A stretch of 9,300 nucleotides of DNA from JAIVJN01 sp036732565 (GCA_036732565.1 DAINCF010000277.1:1-9300), one strand, 5' to 3'; shown: positions 1 through 7,594, numbered from the stretch's first letter. The notes: generated by a model from the letters alone, not told the origin. Numbers and translations: made by a program.

Positions 1-48
1 CTATGCGGCCCCGAATGCGAATTTTGTACTCGTTGTGTGCCCGCATAG
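1..48. repeat. 8-bp perfect inverted repeat at the left edge
   Basis: CTATGCGG at 1-8 is the exact reverse complement of CCGCATAG at 41-48, with 32 bases between. The left arm touches the window edge, so the true repeat may be longer. The enclosed segment is more AT-rich in its middle than the surrounding coding DNA. No gene or T-run was recognised here, and the role is unknown. Confidence 0.5.
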
Positions 49-56
49 CGGTCCTA

Positions 57-73
57 GCCGCGCGGAGCGCGGC
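57..73. repeat. GC-rich 7-bp hairpin
   Basis: GCCGCGC at 57-63 and GCGCGGC at 67-73 are perfect reverse complements separated by the three bases GGA. The stem is made only of G and C and should be very stable in RNA from either strand. There is no T-run on either side, so it is not a textbook intrinsic terminator. It lies in the non-coding stretch downstream of the DUF1552 gene. Confidence 0.5.
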
Positions 74-88
74 AAGAGATACTGGCAA

Positions 89-134
89 CCAGCCGAGGGC
101 TCTGCGGGATATCAAGGGCAGAGTCCTTGGCTGG
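89..134. terminator. Long hairpin abutting the operon's last stop codon (possible terminator)
   Basis: Two 17-base arms, 89-105 (CCAGCCGAGGGCTCTGC) and 118-134 (GCAGAGTCCTTGGCTGG), flank a 12-base loop. In minus-strand RNA, the sense of the operon, 15 of 17 positions pair and two are A-C mismatches. In plus-strand RNA those two become G-U wobbles, so all 17 pair. The outer arm ends exactly next to the TAG stop at 135-137. There is no T-run on either side, so the structure may stop transcription only weakly, protect the mRNA 3' end, or serve a convergent gene lying to the left of the window. Confidence 0.4.
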
Positions 135-1493
135 CTAGAGAGAGGAGAGATATCCGAGCGTGCCTGTGCTGTCGGCGAACGTTTCCGCCGGAATCCCCAT
201 CTGATTCAACATCGCCACGTGCAAGTTGGCGAGCGGTGTCTCCGCCGGATAGGTGACGTGCCGACCCAGGTGAAACGCCCCATTGCCGCGGCCGGTGATG
301 AGGGTCGGCAGATTGTCGTGATCGTGATCGTGGCTGAGGCCGCTGCCGTAGGTGACCATGACGCGGTCGAACAAGGTGCCGTCGCCGTCCGTCGTCGACT
401 TCAGCTTGTCGATGAAATAGGCGAACTGCTCGATTTGAAACGCGTTGATCCTGATGCACTTCTCGATCTTCTCCCGGTCGCCCGCATGATGCGTCAGGCC
501 GTGATGTGAGTCCGGGATGCCAATTTCCCGATACGCGCGGTTGCTCTGCTCGATGGCCATCAGGAACGTGATCACGCGCGTCGAATCGGTCTGAAACGCG
601 GCGGTCATCAGGTCGAACATGATGCGCGTGTGCTCGTGATAGTTTTCCGGCACGCTCGGTGACGGGCGCTCCAGCTCGGGATTGATCGCGCTCTCTTGCT
701 CAGCTCGTTGAATGCGGGTTTCGATGTCGCGGACGGCGTACATGTACTCGTCCAGCTTCCGCTTGTCCGACGTGCCCAAGACGCCTCCGAGCCGCCTGGC
801 ATCGGCGAGCACGGCATCGAGCACGCTTCTGTCGTACTTCTCCTGCCGCGCGCGCTTGACCGGATCGCGCTCGATGTCGCCCGTGCCGAACAACCGCTCG
901 AAGACTGCCCGAGGCCGGATCTCCGGCGGATTGGGGGTCGAGGGCGTCCGCCACGAGATGCTGTTGCTGTAGGCACAGCTATAGCCGTTGTCGCAGTTTC
1001 CTCCCTGGATGCCCTCCTCGCAACCGAGCTCGAGCGAGGCGTACCGCGTCGCGGAGCCGATATGGGTCGCCGCGTACTGGTCCATCGAGACGCCGGCCTG
1101 CAGATCCTTCCCGAACGTCTTCTTGGGATGTGCGCCGGTGAGATAGCTGGCGCCGGCGCGGCCGTGGTCACCAGGGCCATCGCCGTGTGCGCGTCCGCCA
1201 TCGTTGGTGAGACCGCTCAGGACCGTGATGTCGTTGCGGTAGGACGTCAGCGGCGTCAGGGTGCGAGGCAGCACCTCAGGCAGCGGCGCGACCTCCGTCG
1301 GCGACGTGATGTTCCACGCCTCGACCTGCACGCCGTTGGGAAAATACAGAATCGCGAGACGCGTCGGCGGCGTCGTCGCCGCGGCCCGCACAAATGCAGG
1401 CACCATCGCGTCGAGCATCGGTAGCGCCAACACGCTGCCGACGCCGCGGAGAAACGTTCGTCGCGGGAGCTGCTTCTTGAGAATCATATTCAT
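135..1493 (-). CDS. DUF1552 / HXXSHH-motif protein, Tat-exported
   Basis: This 452-residue protein belongs to the DUF1552 (HXXSHH) family, whose biochemical role is not established. The N-terminus has a twin-arginine signal, PRRTFLRG at residues 10-17, followed by a hydrophobic stretch and an alanine-rich likely cleavage region near 36-39, so it is probably exported folded to the periplasm. The family hallmark is HGLTHH at 331-336, with Thr in place of the usual Ser. Other conserved-looking His and Asp positions are HGDGPGDH at 103-110 and SHDHDHD at 387-393, which suggest a metal site. The ATG at 1493 was chosen because it directly precedes the Tat signal; the frame stays open to 1994, but that part lies inside the upstream gene. 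Its ATG overlaps the upstream TGA as ATGA, with only a weak GGA-type ribosome site, so translation is probably coupled. A family resemblance to DUF1501 alkaline-phosphatase-fold proteins is possible but unproven. Confidence 0.93.
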   Translation of the reverse strand: MNMILKKQLPRRTFLRGVGSVLALPMLDAMVPAFVRAAATTPPTRLAILYFPNGVQVEAWNITSPTEVAPLPEVLPRTLTPLTSYRNDITVLSGLTNDGGRAHGDGPGDHGRAGASYLTGAHPKKTFGKDLQAGVSMDQYAATHIGSATRYASLELGCEEGIQGGNCDNGYSCAYSNSISWRTPSTPNPPEIRPRAVFERLFGTGDIERDPVKRARQEKYDRSVLDAVLADARRLGGVLGTSDKRKLDEYMYAVRDIETRIQRAEQESAINPELERPSPSVPENYHEHTRIMFDLMTAAFQTDSTRVITFLMAIEQSNRAYREIGIPDSHHGLTHHAGDREKIEKCIRINAFQIEQFAYFIDKLKSTTDGDGTLFDRVMVTYGSGLSHDHDHDNLPTLITGRGNGAFHLGRHVTYPAETPLANLHVAMLNQMGIPAETFADSTGTLGYLSSL

Positions 1494-4015
1494 GGCTGCA
1501 CATCCAAGGTCTTCATGCGAAACTGGGTGCTCTTGACCACTTCGAGCACCAGCGAGGAGAACCTGTAGTTGTTCGCCGCAACCTGCCGGCTGATGGCATC
1601 GACCGTCGGCCTGTCGAAGGGTTCGAGTCCGCGCCCGAGGCTGTAAGTCAGCAGCTTTTCCGTCACGTTCGACACGAACTGGTCGGATTGTCCCTTCAAT
1701 ATAGCCTTCAACTCCCTCGACCCGGAGAAGGTCCGCCCATCGGGCAGTGTGCCGGACGACTCGATCGCGAAGTTGCCGTCCATCGTGCGCCATGCTCCGA
1801 CCGCGTCGTAGTTCTCCAGACCGAAGCCGATCGGGTCCATGGCGTTGTGGCACGGCGAGCAGCTGGGATCGCGACGGTGCTGCTCGAGCCGCTGGCGCAG
1901 GGAGACTTCGGTCCCGACGTTCGATTCGTTGAGCGATGGGACGTTGTCGGGCGGCGGTGGCGGCGGAGTGCCGAGCAGATTCTCCATCACCCACTTGCCG
2001 CGAACCGGAATTGACGTGCGCGTGGGATACGACGAGACGGTCAGAATCGCCGCCTGTGTGAGCACGCCGCTGCGCTGTGCCCCGTCGAGCGTGACCCGCT
2101 GGAACTCCTCGCCATCCACGCCGCTGATGCCGTAGTGGCGCGCCAACGGACCATTCAGGAACGTAAACGGTGCATCGATGATGTCGAGGATGCTTCGATC
2201 CTCGTTGATGATCGCCGCGATGAACATGCTCGTCTCTGTCCGCATGGCATCGAGCAGCTCGTCGTCGATCTTGGGAAAACGACTGGGATCGGGCTTCGTC
2301 CGGCCCAGGTTACGCAGCTGGAGCCACTGGGCCGCCCAATTGTCGACGAGGTTGTACGCCTTCGGGTCTGCGAGCATTCGACGCACCTGGGCCTCGAGCA
2401 CCGGCGGACGGCCGAGTGTCCCGGACTTCGCCATCGCCATCAGCTCCGGATCGGGCATGCTCGCCCACAGGAAATACGAGAGCCGTGACGCCAGCTCGAT
2501 GTCGCTGACCTGTGCCTTGGGATCCGCCTCGATCCGGAACAGGAAGCTCGGAGACGCGAGGATCGCCTGCAGCGCCAGCCGAATGCCTTCCTGGAACGTA
2601 TCGCCTTCGTCTTGGGCCAGCGTGACGAGGGCGAGCTTCGCCGCGATCTCCGCCTCGGTGGCAGGACGACGATACGCGCGCTCGAGCAGATTGGTCAGAA
2701 TCGTCCGCGCACACGGGGCCGTGGTCTCCGCGCAGATGAAGAGTTTCTGATAGCTCTCGGGGCGCGCCTTGCTCGGGTTGAAGGGCCCGACGATGTCGAG
2801 ATAGTCGACGAAGAGGCCGCGCCGCATATCCGGGTTGATGTTCTCGAGCGGATCGTCGAGGTTCGCCAGTTCCGGGTACGACCCGCGGATGAAGCGCTCG
2901 CCCGCCTTCACCGCCACGCGCGCCGTGAATTCCCCCTGCGAATACCCGAAACTGCTGTTGCCCTCGATCACCGTCGAGATCACCGGTGCGCGATCTACGG
3001 CGAGGATCAGCTTCCGCGGCGGCGCGGCTTTCCGCGCGGTTTCCTCACGTGCCCTCAACTCCTCGGGAGTGAGCTCGCGTGGCACGCGCGGTGCCGGCGC
3101 GGCGCCGCCTGTGTCACCGGCCTTGAGGCGCTCGAGTCTGCGCTGCTCGGCACGCTTGCGGCGCTCTTCCGCGCGCCGTGCTTTCTCCTCCTCGGGCAGA
3201 TCCGCGTCGTTGTCGCCCCGGAAGTTCGCGATGCGCAGGCGGAACTCGTACTCGCCATCGACCGGGAAGGTGAAGGTGGCGTACATGGCGCCGCGCAGGG
3301 AGTACGGCAGGTAGATGCCGGCGTTGCCCGACGACAGCACATCGTGCGCATCGGGAGAACGACGATTCAAGAGACGCACGAGCCGTGTCGGCTTCTCGGG
3401 GACCGACTCGCCATACACGGCGAGCCGCGAGATGTCCTTCGCCGCCTGCATGTACTTCTCCATCAGCAGGGGCGAGACGGACAGGACGTCGCCGTTGTTG
3501 TCGAAGCCGTAGCCCGAGTCGTCGACTGGAAACTGATCGGCCGGTCGCGCGGCGACCCCCAGGAGGTCGCGAATCGTGTTGTTGTACTCGACGCGGTTGA
3601 GGCGTCGCGCGGTCACGCGGCCGGCGCTGCCCGCGCTCGGGACGGCCGTCGAGTCCGATACGCCCGGAACGTTCTTGATCCACGCGATGACAGCCGCCTG
3701 TTCCGCGGCTGCCAGTGGCGCAACGTTGCGCGGCGGCATTTCGCCCGCTGTCAGTTTGTTCAGGACCTTCTGCCACACCTCGGGGTGCGCGAGCGCGGTC
3801 GCGCTGTCGGTATAGACCTGCAGACTCAGGTTGCCCATTCGCGCGCGCTCGTTGTGGCAACCGATGCAGCTCTTGGCAAGAACCGGCGCAACCGTCCTCT
3901 GGAATTCGTCCGAGGGTGCCTGAGCCGATGCCTGTCCGAGCGTGATCCGCGTGGTCAAGCTCCCGAGCACGATCGCGCCCGCCGCCAGTCCGCCGAGAAG
4001 TCGACGCGAGATCAT
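1490..4015 (-). CDS. Di-haem DUF1587/1595/1592/1588/1585 protein (planctomycete-type cytochrome c)
   Basis: This 841-residue exported protein has the modular architecture common in Acidobacteriota and Planctomycetota. A signal peptide ends near AQA at 31-33. A cytochrome c-like domain follows, with CIGCH at 50-54 and a probable distal methionine in GEMPP (Met93). Then come DUF1587 (about 134-192), a beta-rich carbohydrate-binding-like segment (about 236-420), DUF1595 (about 430-490), DUF1592 (about 500-627), DUF1588 (about 645-745) containing a second haem motif CSPCH at 719-723, and DUF1585 (about 763-836). The run of six prolines near 684-689 is typical of DUF1588. An Arg/Glu-rich stretch at about 276-330 interrupts the beta-rich segment. 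The ATG at 4015 sits 5 bases after AGGAG and starts the signal peptide, although the frame is open further upstream inside the receptor gene. It is the middle gene of the operon. A periplasmic redox role is likely from the haem sites; the substrate is unknown. Confidence 0.95.
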   Translation of the reverse strand: MISRRLLGGLAAGAIVLGSLTTRITLGQASAQAPSDEFQRTVAPVLAKSCIGCHNERARMGNLSLQVYTDSATALAHPEVWQKVLNKLTAGEMPPRNVAPLAAAEQAAVIAWIKNVPGVSDSTAVPSAGSAGRVTARRLNRVEYNNTIRDLLGVAARPADQFPVDDSGYGFDNNGDVLSVSPLLMEKYMQAAKDISRLAVYGESVPEKPTRLVRLLNRRSPDAHDVLSSGNAGIYLPYSLRGAMYATFTFPVDGEYEFRLRIANFRGDNDADLPEEEKARRAEERRKRAEQRRLERLKAGDTGGAAPAPRVPRELTPEELRAREETARKAAPPRKLILAVDRAPVISTVIEGNSSFGYSQGEFTARVAVKAGERFIRGSYPELANLDDPLENINPDMRRGLFVDYLDIVGPFNPSKARPESYQKLFICAETTAPCARTILTNLLERAYRRPATEAEIAAKLALVTLAQDEGDTFQEGIRLALQAILASPSFLFRIEADPKAQVSDIELASRLSYFLWASMPDPELMAMAKSGTLGRPPVLEAQVRRMLADPKAYNLVDNWAAQWLQLRNLGRTKPDPSRFPKIDDELLDAMRTETSMFIAAIINEDRSILDIIDAPFTFLNGPLARHYGISGVDGEEFQRVTLDGAQRSGVLTQAAILTVSSYPTRTSIPVRGKWVMENLLGTPPPPPPDNVPSLNESNVGTEVSLRQRLEQHRRDPSCSPCHNAMDPIGFGLENYDAVGAWRTMDGNFAIESSGTLPDGRTFSGSRELKAILKGQSDQFVSNVTEKLLTYSLGRGLEPFDRPTVDAISRQVAANNYRFSSLVLEVVKSTQFRMKTLDVQP

Positions 4016-4020
4016 GATCG

Positions 4021-4025
4021 CTCCT
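4021..4025 (-). promoter_or_regulatory. Ribosome binding site of the DUF1592-type gene
   Basis: On the minus strand AGGAG is followed by CGATC and then ATG, a 5-base spacing. It overlaps the receptor's stop codon (TAG at 4026-4024), so ribosomes ending the receptor arrive on this site. The 13 bases AGGAGCGATCATG are identical to those at the receptor start. Confidence 0.75.
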
Positions 4026-7000
4026 AGAATGTCAGCCTCGCGCCGAGCCGCCACTCGCGCTCGTCGTATTGCCGGCCGAGGCGGTTCGTCGACGTGATGA
4101 CTCCGAATCCATTGAGGTTTCGGACGGTGCCGTCTGGATTCAGTTGCAGATTGGCGATGTTCAACGCCGGATTGGTGGCCGGATTGGCGAAAAAAGGATG
4201 AGGAGTATTGGTCGCATTCAGAACCTCGACGCGCAGTTGCAGGCTCATCTTCGAGCTCCACGCGAAGGTGCGGAACACGCTGAGGTCCAGGTTGGCGACT
4301 CCGGGTCCTCGCAGGGTATTGAAACCGGCGGTTCCGAACCGGACATCGGTGACCGGCCGGAAGGCGGTGGGATCGAAGTAGGCGCCACCGGGCGAGAATC
4401 CGTTGATGTCGACGGCGTCCTTGACCTGATCGGCCACTTGAGGTGTCCCGGTTCCGGCGTTCAGCGATGCGGTGCTTCCGGTCACGGTGAACGGCGTGCC
4501 CGAGCGGGCCGTGAAATACCCGTTGATCTGCCACCCGCCCGCGATCCGCGAGAGCATGCTCGAGTTGTCCAGGAATCGCCGGCCCGATCCAAACGGCAGT
4601 TGATAGATCGCCGAGACGTTCAGGAGATGCGGGCTGCTGTTGGCCTGGTCCCCCTTGTTCAGGTACTGGTACTCAGGCTGGGGAATCGTCCCCGCCCACC
4701 AGTCGATCGCTTTGGCGAATGTGTAGGCCACCGTGTACTGGAGTCCCGACGAGAACCGTTTGTTGACACTCGCCTGAAACGAGTCGTAATCGACTCTCCC
4801 GTACGGTCCTTGCACATTGATGGCCGCGGTGGTGATCGCTCGATACGGCTGACTGGCGGTCCCACCACCAAGCTGGCCGTAGTTCTCGTTCAGATTGCGA
4901 GTGATCCCTCGTTGCCGGTTCGCCACGTACCCGAGTGTCAGGCTCTGCTCGAACGGGAGGAGCTGCTGCAGGCTCACGTTCCACGACGAGATGGTGCCGC
5001 GCTCGAACGTCCCTCGGTAGGTCGTCAGTCCGGCGTTCGGCCGTACGCGACCGACCGTGAGATCGAACTGCGGCACGACCGTGACACCATCACTCAAGTT
5101 GCCGACCGAAGCATACGCGTTCGGAGCGGTCTCGGTCAGGATGATGGTGGCGGGGAACGCCTGGAATGGAGGCATCTGGTTGCGCCCCGACGTGTCGTTC
5201 TCCGGATTCCGTGAATAGCCGACGCGGATGACGGTGGACTCGCGCGGCCGGTACGCCCAACCCACTCGCGGCGTGAATAGGTCCCGTTCGACGGTGATGC
5301 CGCACGTCGGCGCGTTGCCGGAGACGCCGCAGATGATGAGCTCGCCAGTGGCGAAATCGAACACCTCGAGGCCGCGGTCCGCGCGACGTGACAGAGGATA
5401 GTACTCCCAGCGCAGACCGGCTGACACCGTCATCTTGCTGTTGAGCTCGAACTGATCGCGGATATAGAGGCCGTACTGGGACGTTCGGAGCGTCGCCGGT
5501 CGATAGTCGAGCAGATCCTCGACCGTCGGTTCGTCGCCGATCCTCGGCGTCATCGACTCGGAGGTCCTCGTGTTCACTTCACCGAGCAGAAAGTCCGCGA
5601 AGGCATTGAACGCGTTCGGCCCAGTGGGAGCGAGCGCCGTGCGGCCGCCCGAAAACGAAAAGGTCGGCGTCTGCGTCTCGTAGTGGTTCTGGTGGAGAAT
5701 CTTCATTTCCCCGCCGAACTTCACATTGTGCCCGCCCCGGATCCAGGCAAAGTTCATCGCCCCGCTCCACTGTGGATCCCGGTAGGCGCGCGGCTCACCA
5801 CCGCCAGCGAGCCGATAAGTGTTGGTGGCCGTGATCGTCGGGATGGCCGTCGCGCGCGACCGCGGCGGCTGACAGCTGTTCGCGATGCCCATGATCTCGC
5901 CCCAGCAATCGTCCGTATGGGGACGCGCGAGCATGTCGGTACGCGTGAAGCCGAACACGCCATCGAGGACCAGGCTGTTCGACAACGTCGCGGTCACCGC
6001 CGCCGAGTGGCTGTGGACCGTCGAGTCCCAGATGCGGCCCTGGAAAATCGGATTGATGCCGCCGTCGACCGACGGCAACTCCGGCGCGCTGTCTTCGTAG
6101 CTGTCGGCATACCCAAGTCGAAAGTTGACGTTGACCCGGCCGTTGGGCACCCAGGTGATCTTGCCGTCGTACTTGTTGTAGTCGGTGTCATAGCTGTTCG
6201 TCGCGAAATAATTGTTGGTGAAACCGGGCAGCGTCGGCGCGACGAGCTTGCTGAGCAGATTCTGCGAAATCGGATTGAGGCGGTCGGCGGGGATGTAGTT
6301 GCACGAGTCGAACCGCGGATCGCTCGTCGACGTGAGCCCACAATTCGCAAAGGCGAACGGCACCCGACCGGTGCCGTTGGCCGCGCCCGTGCGCGGATCG
6401 TAGAGGACGGTCCCCGTGCCCGCGAAATTGCCGTCGCGCATGGCCATGGTCGGCACGCTGCGCAGTCCGTTGGCGTTGGAGTTCGACAGGGCGTTGCCAG
6501 CGTCGGTGCGCTGCCGGGTTCGTTCGACGCTCGCGAAGAAGAACAGTTTGTTCCGAGACACGGGACCGCCGATCGTCCCACCGTACACGTGCACGCTGCC
6601 CGTCCCTTTGGGATCGCCGGGCGGCAGGAAATAGTTCTTCGCTTTCATGCGGTAATCCGTCGCGTGTTCGAATGCCGAGCCCGCGATGGTGTTCGTTCCG
6701 CTCTTCACCTGCACATTCACAGACGCGCCGCCCGCCATACCCTGATCGGCGTCGAAGCTGCTGGTGACCACGCTGACGGTCTCGATGGCTTCGAGGCTCG
6801 GGCTGTAGGCCTGGATCTGTTGAAAGAACTGGTTGATCTGACTGACCCCGTCGAGCCGCACCACCGTGTTGCTCGGCGGTTGACCGTTGACCGTGATGGC
6901 CATGGCCCGTGTCGGGTTGTTGCTGCCGCCGGACTGGTCGTAGTTCGGCTGCTCAACGCCCGGCATCAGCGCGAGTGCCGTCTGGTAGGCGCGGCCGCTG

Positions 7001-7443
7001 GTCGGCAACGTCTCGAGCTGCGCCTTCGTCGTGAGCGATTGCACGGCGGCACTTTCGGTCTGCAGCACGGCGGCCTGGCCGGACACGACGACCGACTCCT
7101 CGAGCGCGCCGACCGTCAGACGCACATCGACGCGCAGATCGAGGCCTTGCCGCACGGCCACGTCGCGGGTTCGCGAGGTCTGAAATCCTGTCAGCGACAC
7201 GACGATTTCGTAGGTACCGGGCAAGAGGTTGGGTACGTTGTAGCTGCCTGCCTCGGTGGTGACGACAATTCGCGATAGGTTCGTCTCGGCCTGCGTCACG
7301 GTGACGGTCGCGCCAGGAATCGCGGCGCCCGTTTCATCCGTCACCGTGCCGACGAGTGAGCCGTACAGCGACTGTGGCGCCGCGTTCGTCGCCAGTCCCA
7401 ACGCAACAACCGCCACCAAGACCCAGCTGCGAGCGTTCGCCAT
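4024..7443 (-). CDS. TonB-dependent receptor, Oar-like, with carboxypeptidase-regulatory domain
   Basis: This 1139-residue outer-membrane receptor has a normal length for the acidobacterial Oar-like group. A signal peptide (about 1-22) is followed by a carboxypeptidase-regulatory-like beta domain (about 27-110) with GTVTDETGAAIPGATVTV and GSYNVPNLLPGTYEI, then a plug domain (about 125-260) containing VRLDGV and VKSGTN, and a long beta-barrel. The final residue is Phe (RLGARLTF), as expected for insertion by the BAM machinery. There are exactly six cysteines, in three close pairs: 368/381, 513/524 and 705/714. These may form disulfides in surface loops. It is the first gene of the operon, starting at an ATG 5 bases after AGGAG. 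Such receptors import or bind large ligands using TonB energy; the ligand cannot be read from the sequence. The downstream genes suggest that the ligand is acted on by the exported cytochrome-like and DUF1552 proteins. Confidence 0.95.
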   Translation of the reverse strand: MANARSWVLVAVVALGLATNAAPQSLYGSLVGTVTDETGAAIPGATVTVTQAETNLSRIVVTTEAGSYNVPNLLPGTYEIVVSLTGFQTSRTRDVAVRQGLDLRVDVRLTVGALEESVVVSGQAAVLQTESAAVQSLTTKAQLETLPTSGRAYQTALALMPGVEQPNYDQSGGSNNPTRAMAITVNGQPPSNTVVRLDGVSQINQFFQQIQAYSPSLEAIETVSVVTSSFDADQGMAGGASVNVQVKSGTNTIAGSAFEHATDYRMKAKNYFLPPGDPKGTGSVHVYGGTIGGPVSRNKLFFFASVERTRQRTDAGNALSNSNANGLRSVPTMAMRDGNFAGTGTVLYDPRTGAANGTGRVPFAFANCGLTSTSDPRFDSCNYIPADRLNPISQNLLSKLVAPTLPGFTNNYFATNSYDTDYNKYDGKITWVPNGRVNVNFRLGYADSYEDSAPELPSVDGGINPIFQGRIWDSTVHSHSAAVTATLSNSLVLDGVFGFTRTDMLARPHTDDCWGEIMGIANSCQPPRSRATAIPTITATNTYRLAGGGEPRAYRDPQWSGAMNFAWIRGGHNVKFGGEMKILHQNHYETQTPTFSFSGGRTALAPTGPNAFNAFADFLLGEVNTRTSESMTPRIGDEPTVEDLLDYRPATLRTSQYGLYIRDQFELNSKMTVSAGLRWEYYPLSRRADRGLEVFDFATGELIICGVSGNAPTCGITVERDLFTPRVGWAYRPRESTVIRVGYSRNPENDTSGRNQMPPFQAFPATIILTETAPNAYASVGNLSDGVTVVPQFDLTVGRVRPNAGLTTYRGTFERGTISSWNVSLQQLLPFEQSLTLGYVANRQRGITRNLNENYGQLGGGTASQPYRAITTAAINVQGPYGRVDYDSFQASVNKRFSSGLQYTVAYTFAKAIDWWAGTIPQPEYQYLNKGDQANSSPHLLNVSAIYQLPFGSGRRFLDNSSMLSRIAGGWQINGYFTARSGTPFTVTGSTASLNAGTGTPQVADQVKDAVDINGFSPGGAYFDPTAFRPVTDVRFGTAGFNTLRGPGVANLDLSVFRTFAWSSKMSLQLRVEVLNATNTPHPFFANPATNPALNIANLQLNPDGTVRNLNGFGVITSTNRLGRQYDEREWRLGARLTF

Positions 7444-7448
7444 GATCG

Positions 7449-7453
7449 CTCCT
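7449..7453 (-). promoter_or_regulatory. Ribosome binding site of the receptor gene
   Basis: On the minus strand AGGAG lies 5 bases before the ATG at 7443, inside the purine run AGAGAGGAG. It supports this start codon, which is also the start of a good signal peptide. Confidence 0.75.
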
Positions 7454-7565
7454 CTCTTGATCGCCGCGAGAGTCCTGCATCTCTGGTCCCGCGCCCCGGC
7501 ACCTTGACGGGACCGGTTCCAGTCCGCTCGCCGACGACAGGGGTTGCCGCCCAGTTGCGCAATGC

Positions 7566-7594
7566 ATTGTGCATATTATGCACAGCGCAGTAAA
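7566..7594 (-). promoter_or_regulatory. Candidate promoter of the receptor operon
   Basis: Reading the minus strand, TTTACT (7594-7589) resembles a -35 box and CACAAT (7571-7566) a -10 box, each matching 4 of 6 consensus bases, with a 17-base spacer. It would give a leader of more than 100 bases. The palindrome at 7568-7584 covers the spacer and most of the -10 box, the position expected of a repressor operator. The boxes are weak and the call rests on spacing and context. Confidence 0.25.
7568..7584. promoter_or_regulatory. Perfect 17-base palindrome, likely operator
   Basis: TGTGCAT and ATGCACA are perfect reverse complements around a 3-base centre, ATT. The motif is flanked on both sides by GCGC (7557-7560 and 7585-7588), and TGCA occurs three times between 7563 and 7582. 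It is strikingly AT-richer than its surroundings. The dyad and its location upstream of an operon fit a dimeric transcription factor site. It does not match the CRP core (TGTGA-N6-TCACA) exactly, and the binding protein cannot be named. Confidence 0.5.

Noticed and set aside
1494..1994. Upstream extension of the DUF1552 frame to a start at 1994
   Set aside because: The added 167 residues overlap the conserved DUF1588/DUF1585 end of the upstream gene and would bury the Tat signal inside the protein.
2612..4027. 471-codon open frame on the plus strand, opposite the haem protein gene
   Set aside because: It mirrors a well-supported gene; its translation is rich in Arg, Val and Ala without family motifs, as expected from antisense frames in GC-rich coding DNA.
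4016..4534. Upstream extension of the haem protein frame to a start at 4534
   Set aside because: The extension lies within the receptor gene, has no family similarity, and would bury the signal peptide; the ATG at 4015 has a good ribosome site.
4069..5214. 381-codon plus-strand open frame opposite the receptor barrel
   Set aside because: Antisense shadow with no recognisable motif.
5683..7278. 531-codon open frame on the plus strand, opposite the receptor gene
   Set aside because: Long but low-complexity Arg/His/Val-rich translation, no signal or domain, and fully covered by the receptor, whose domains are unmistakable.
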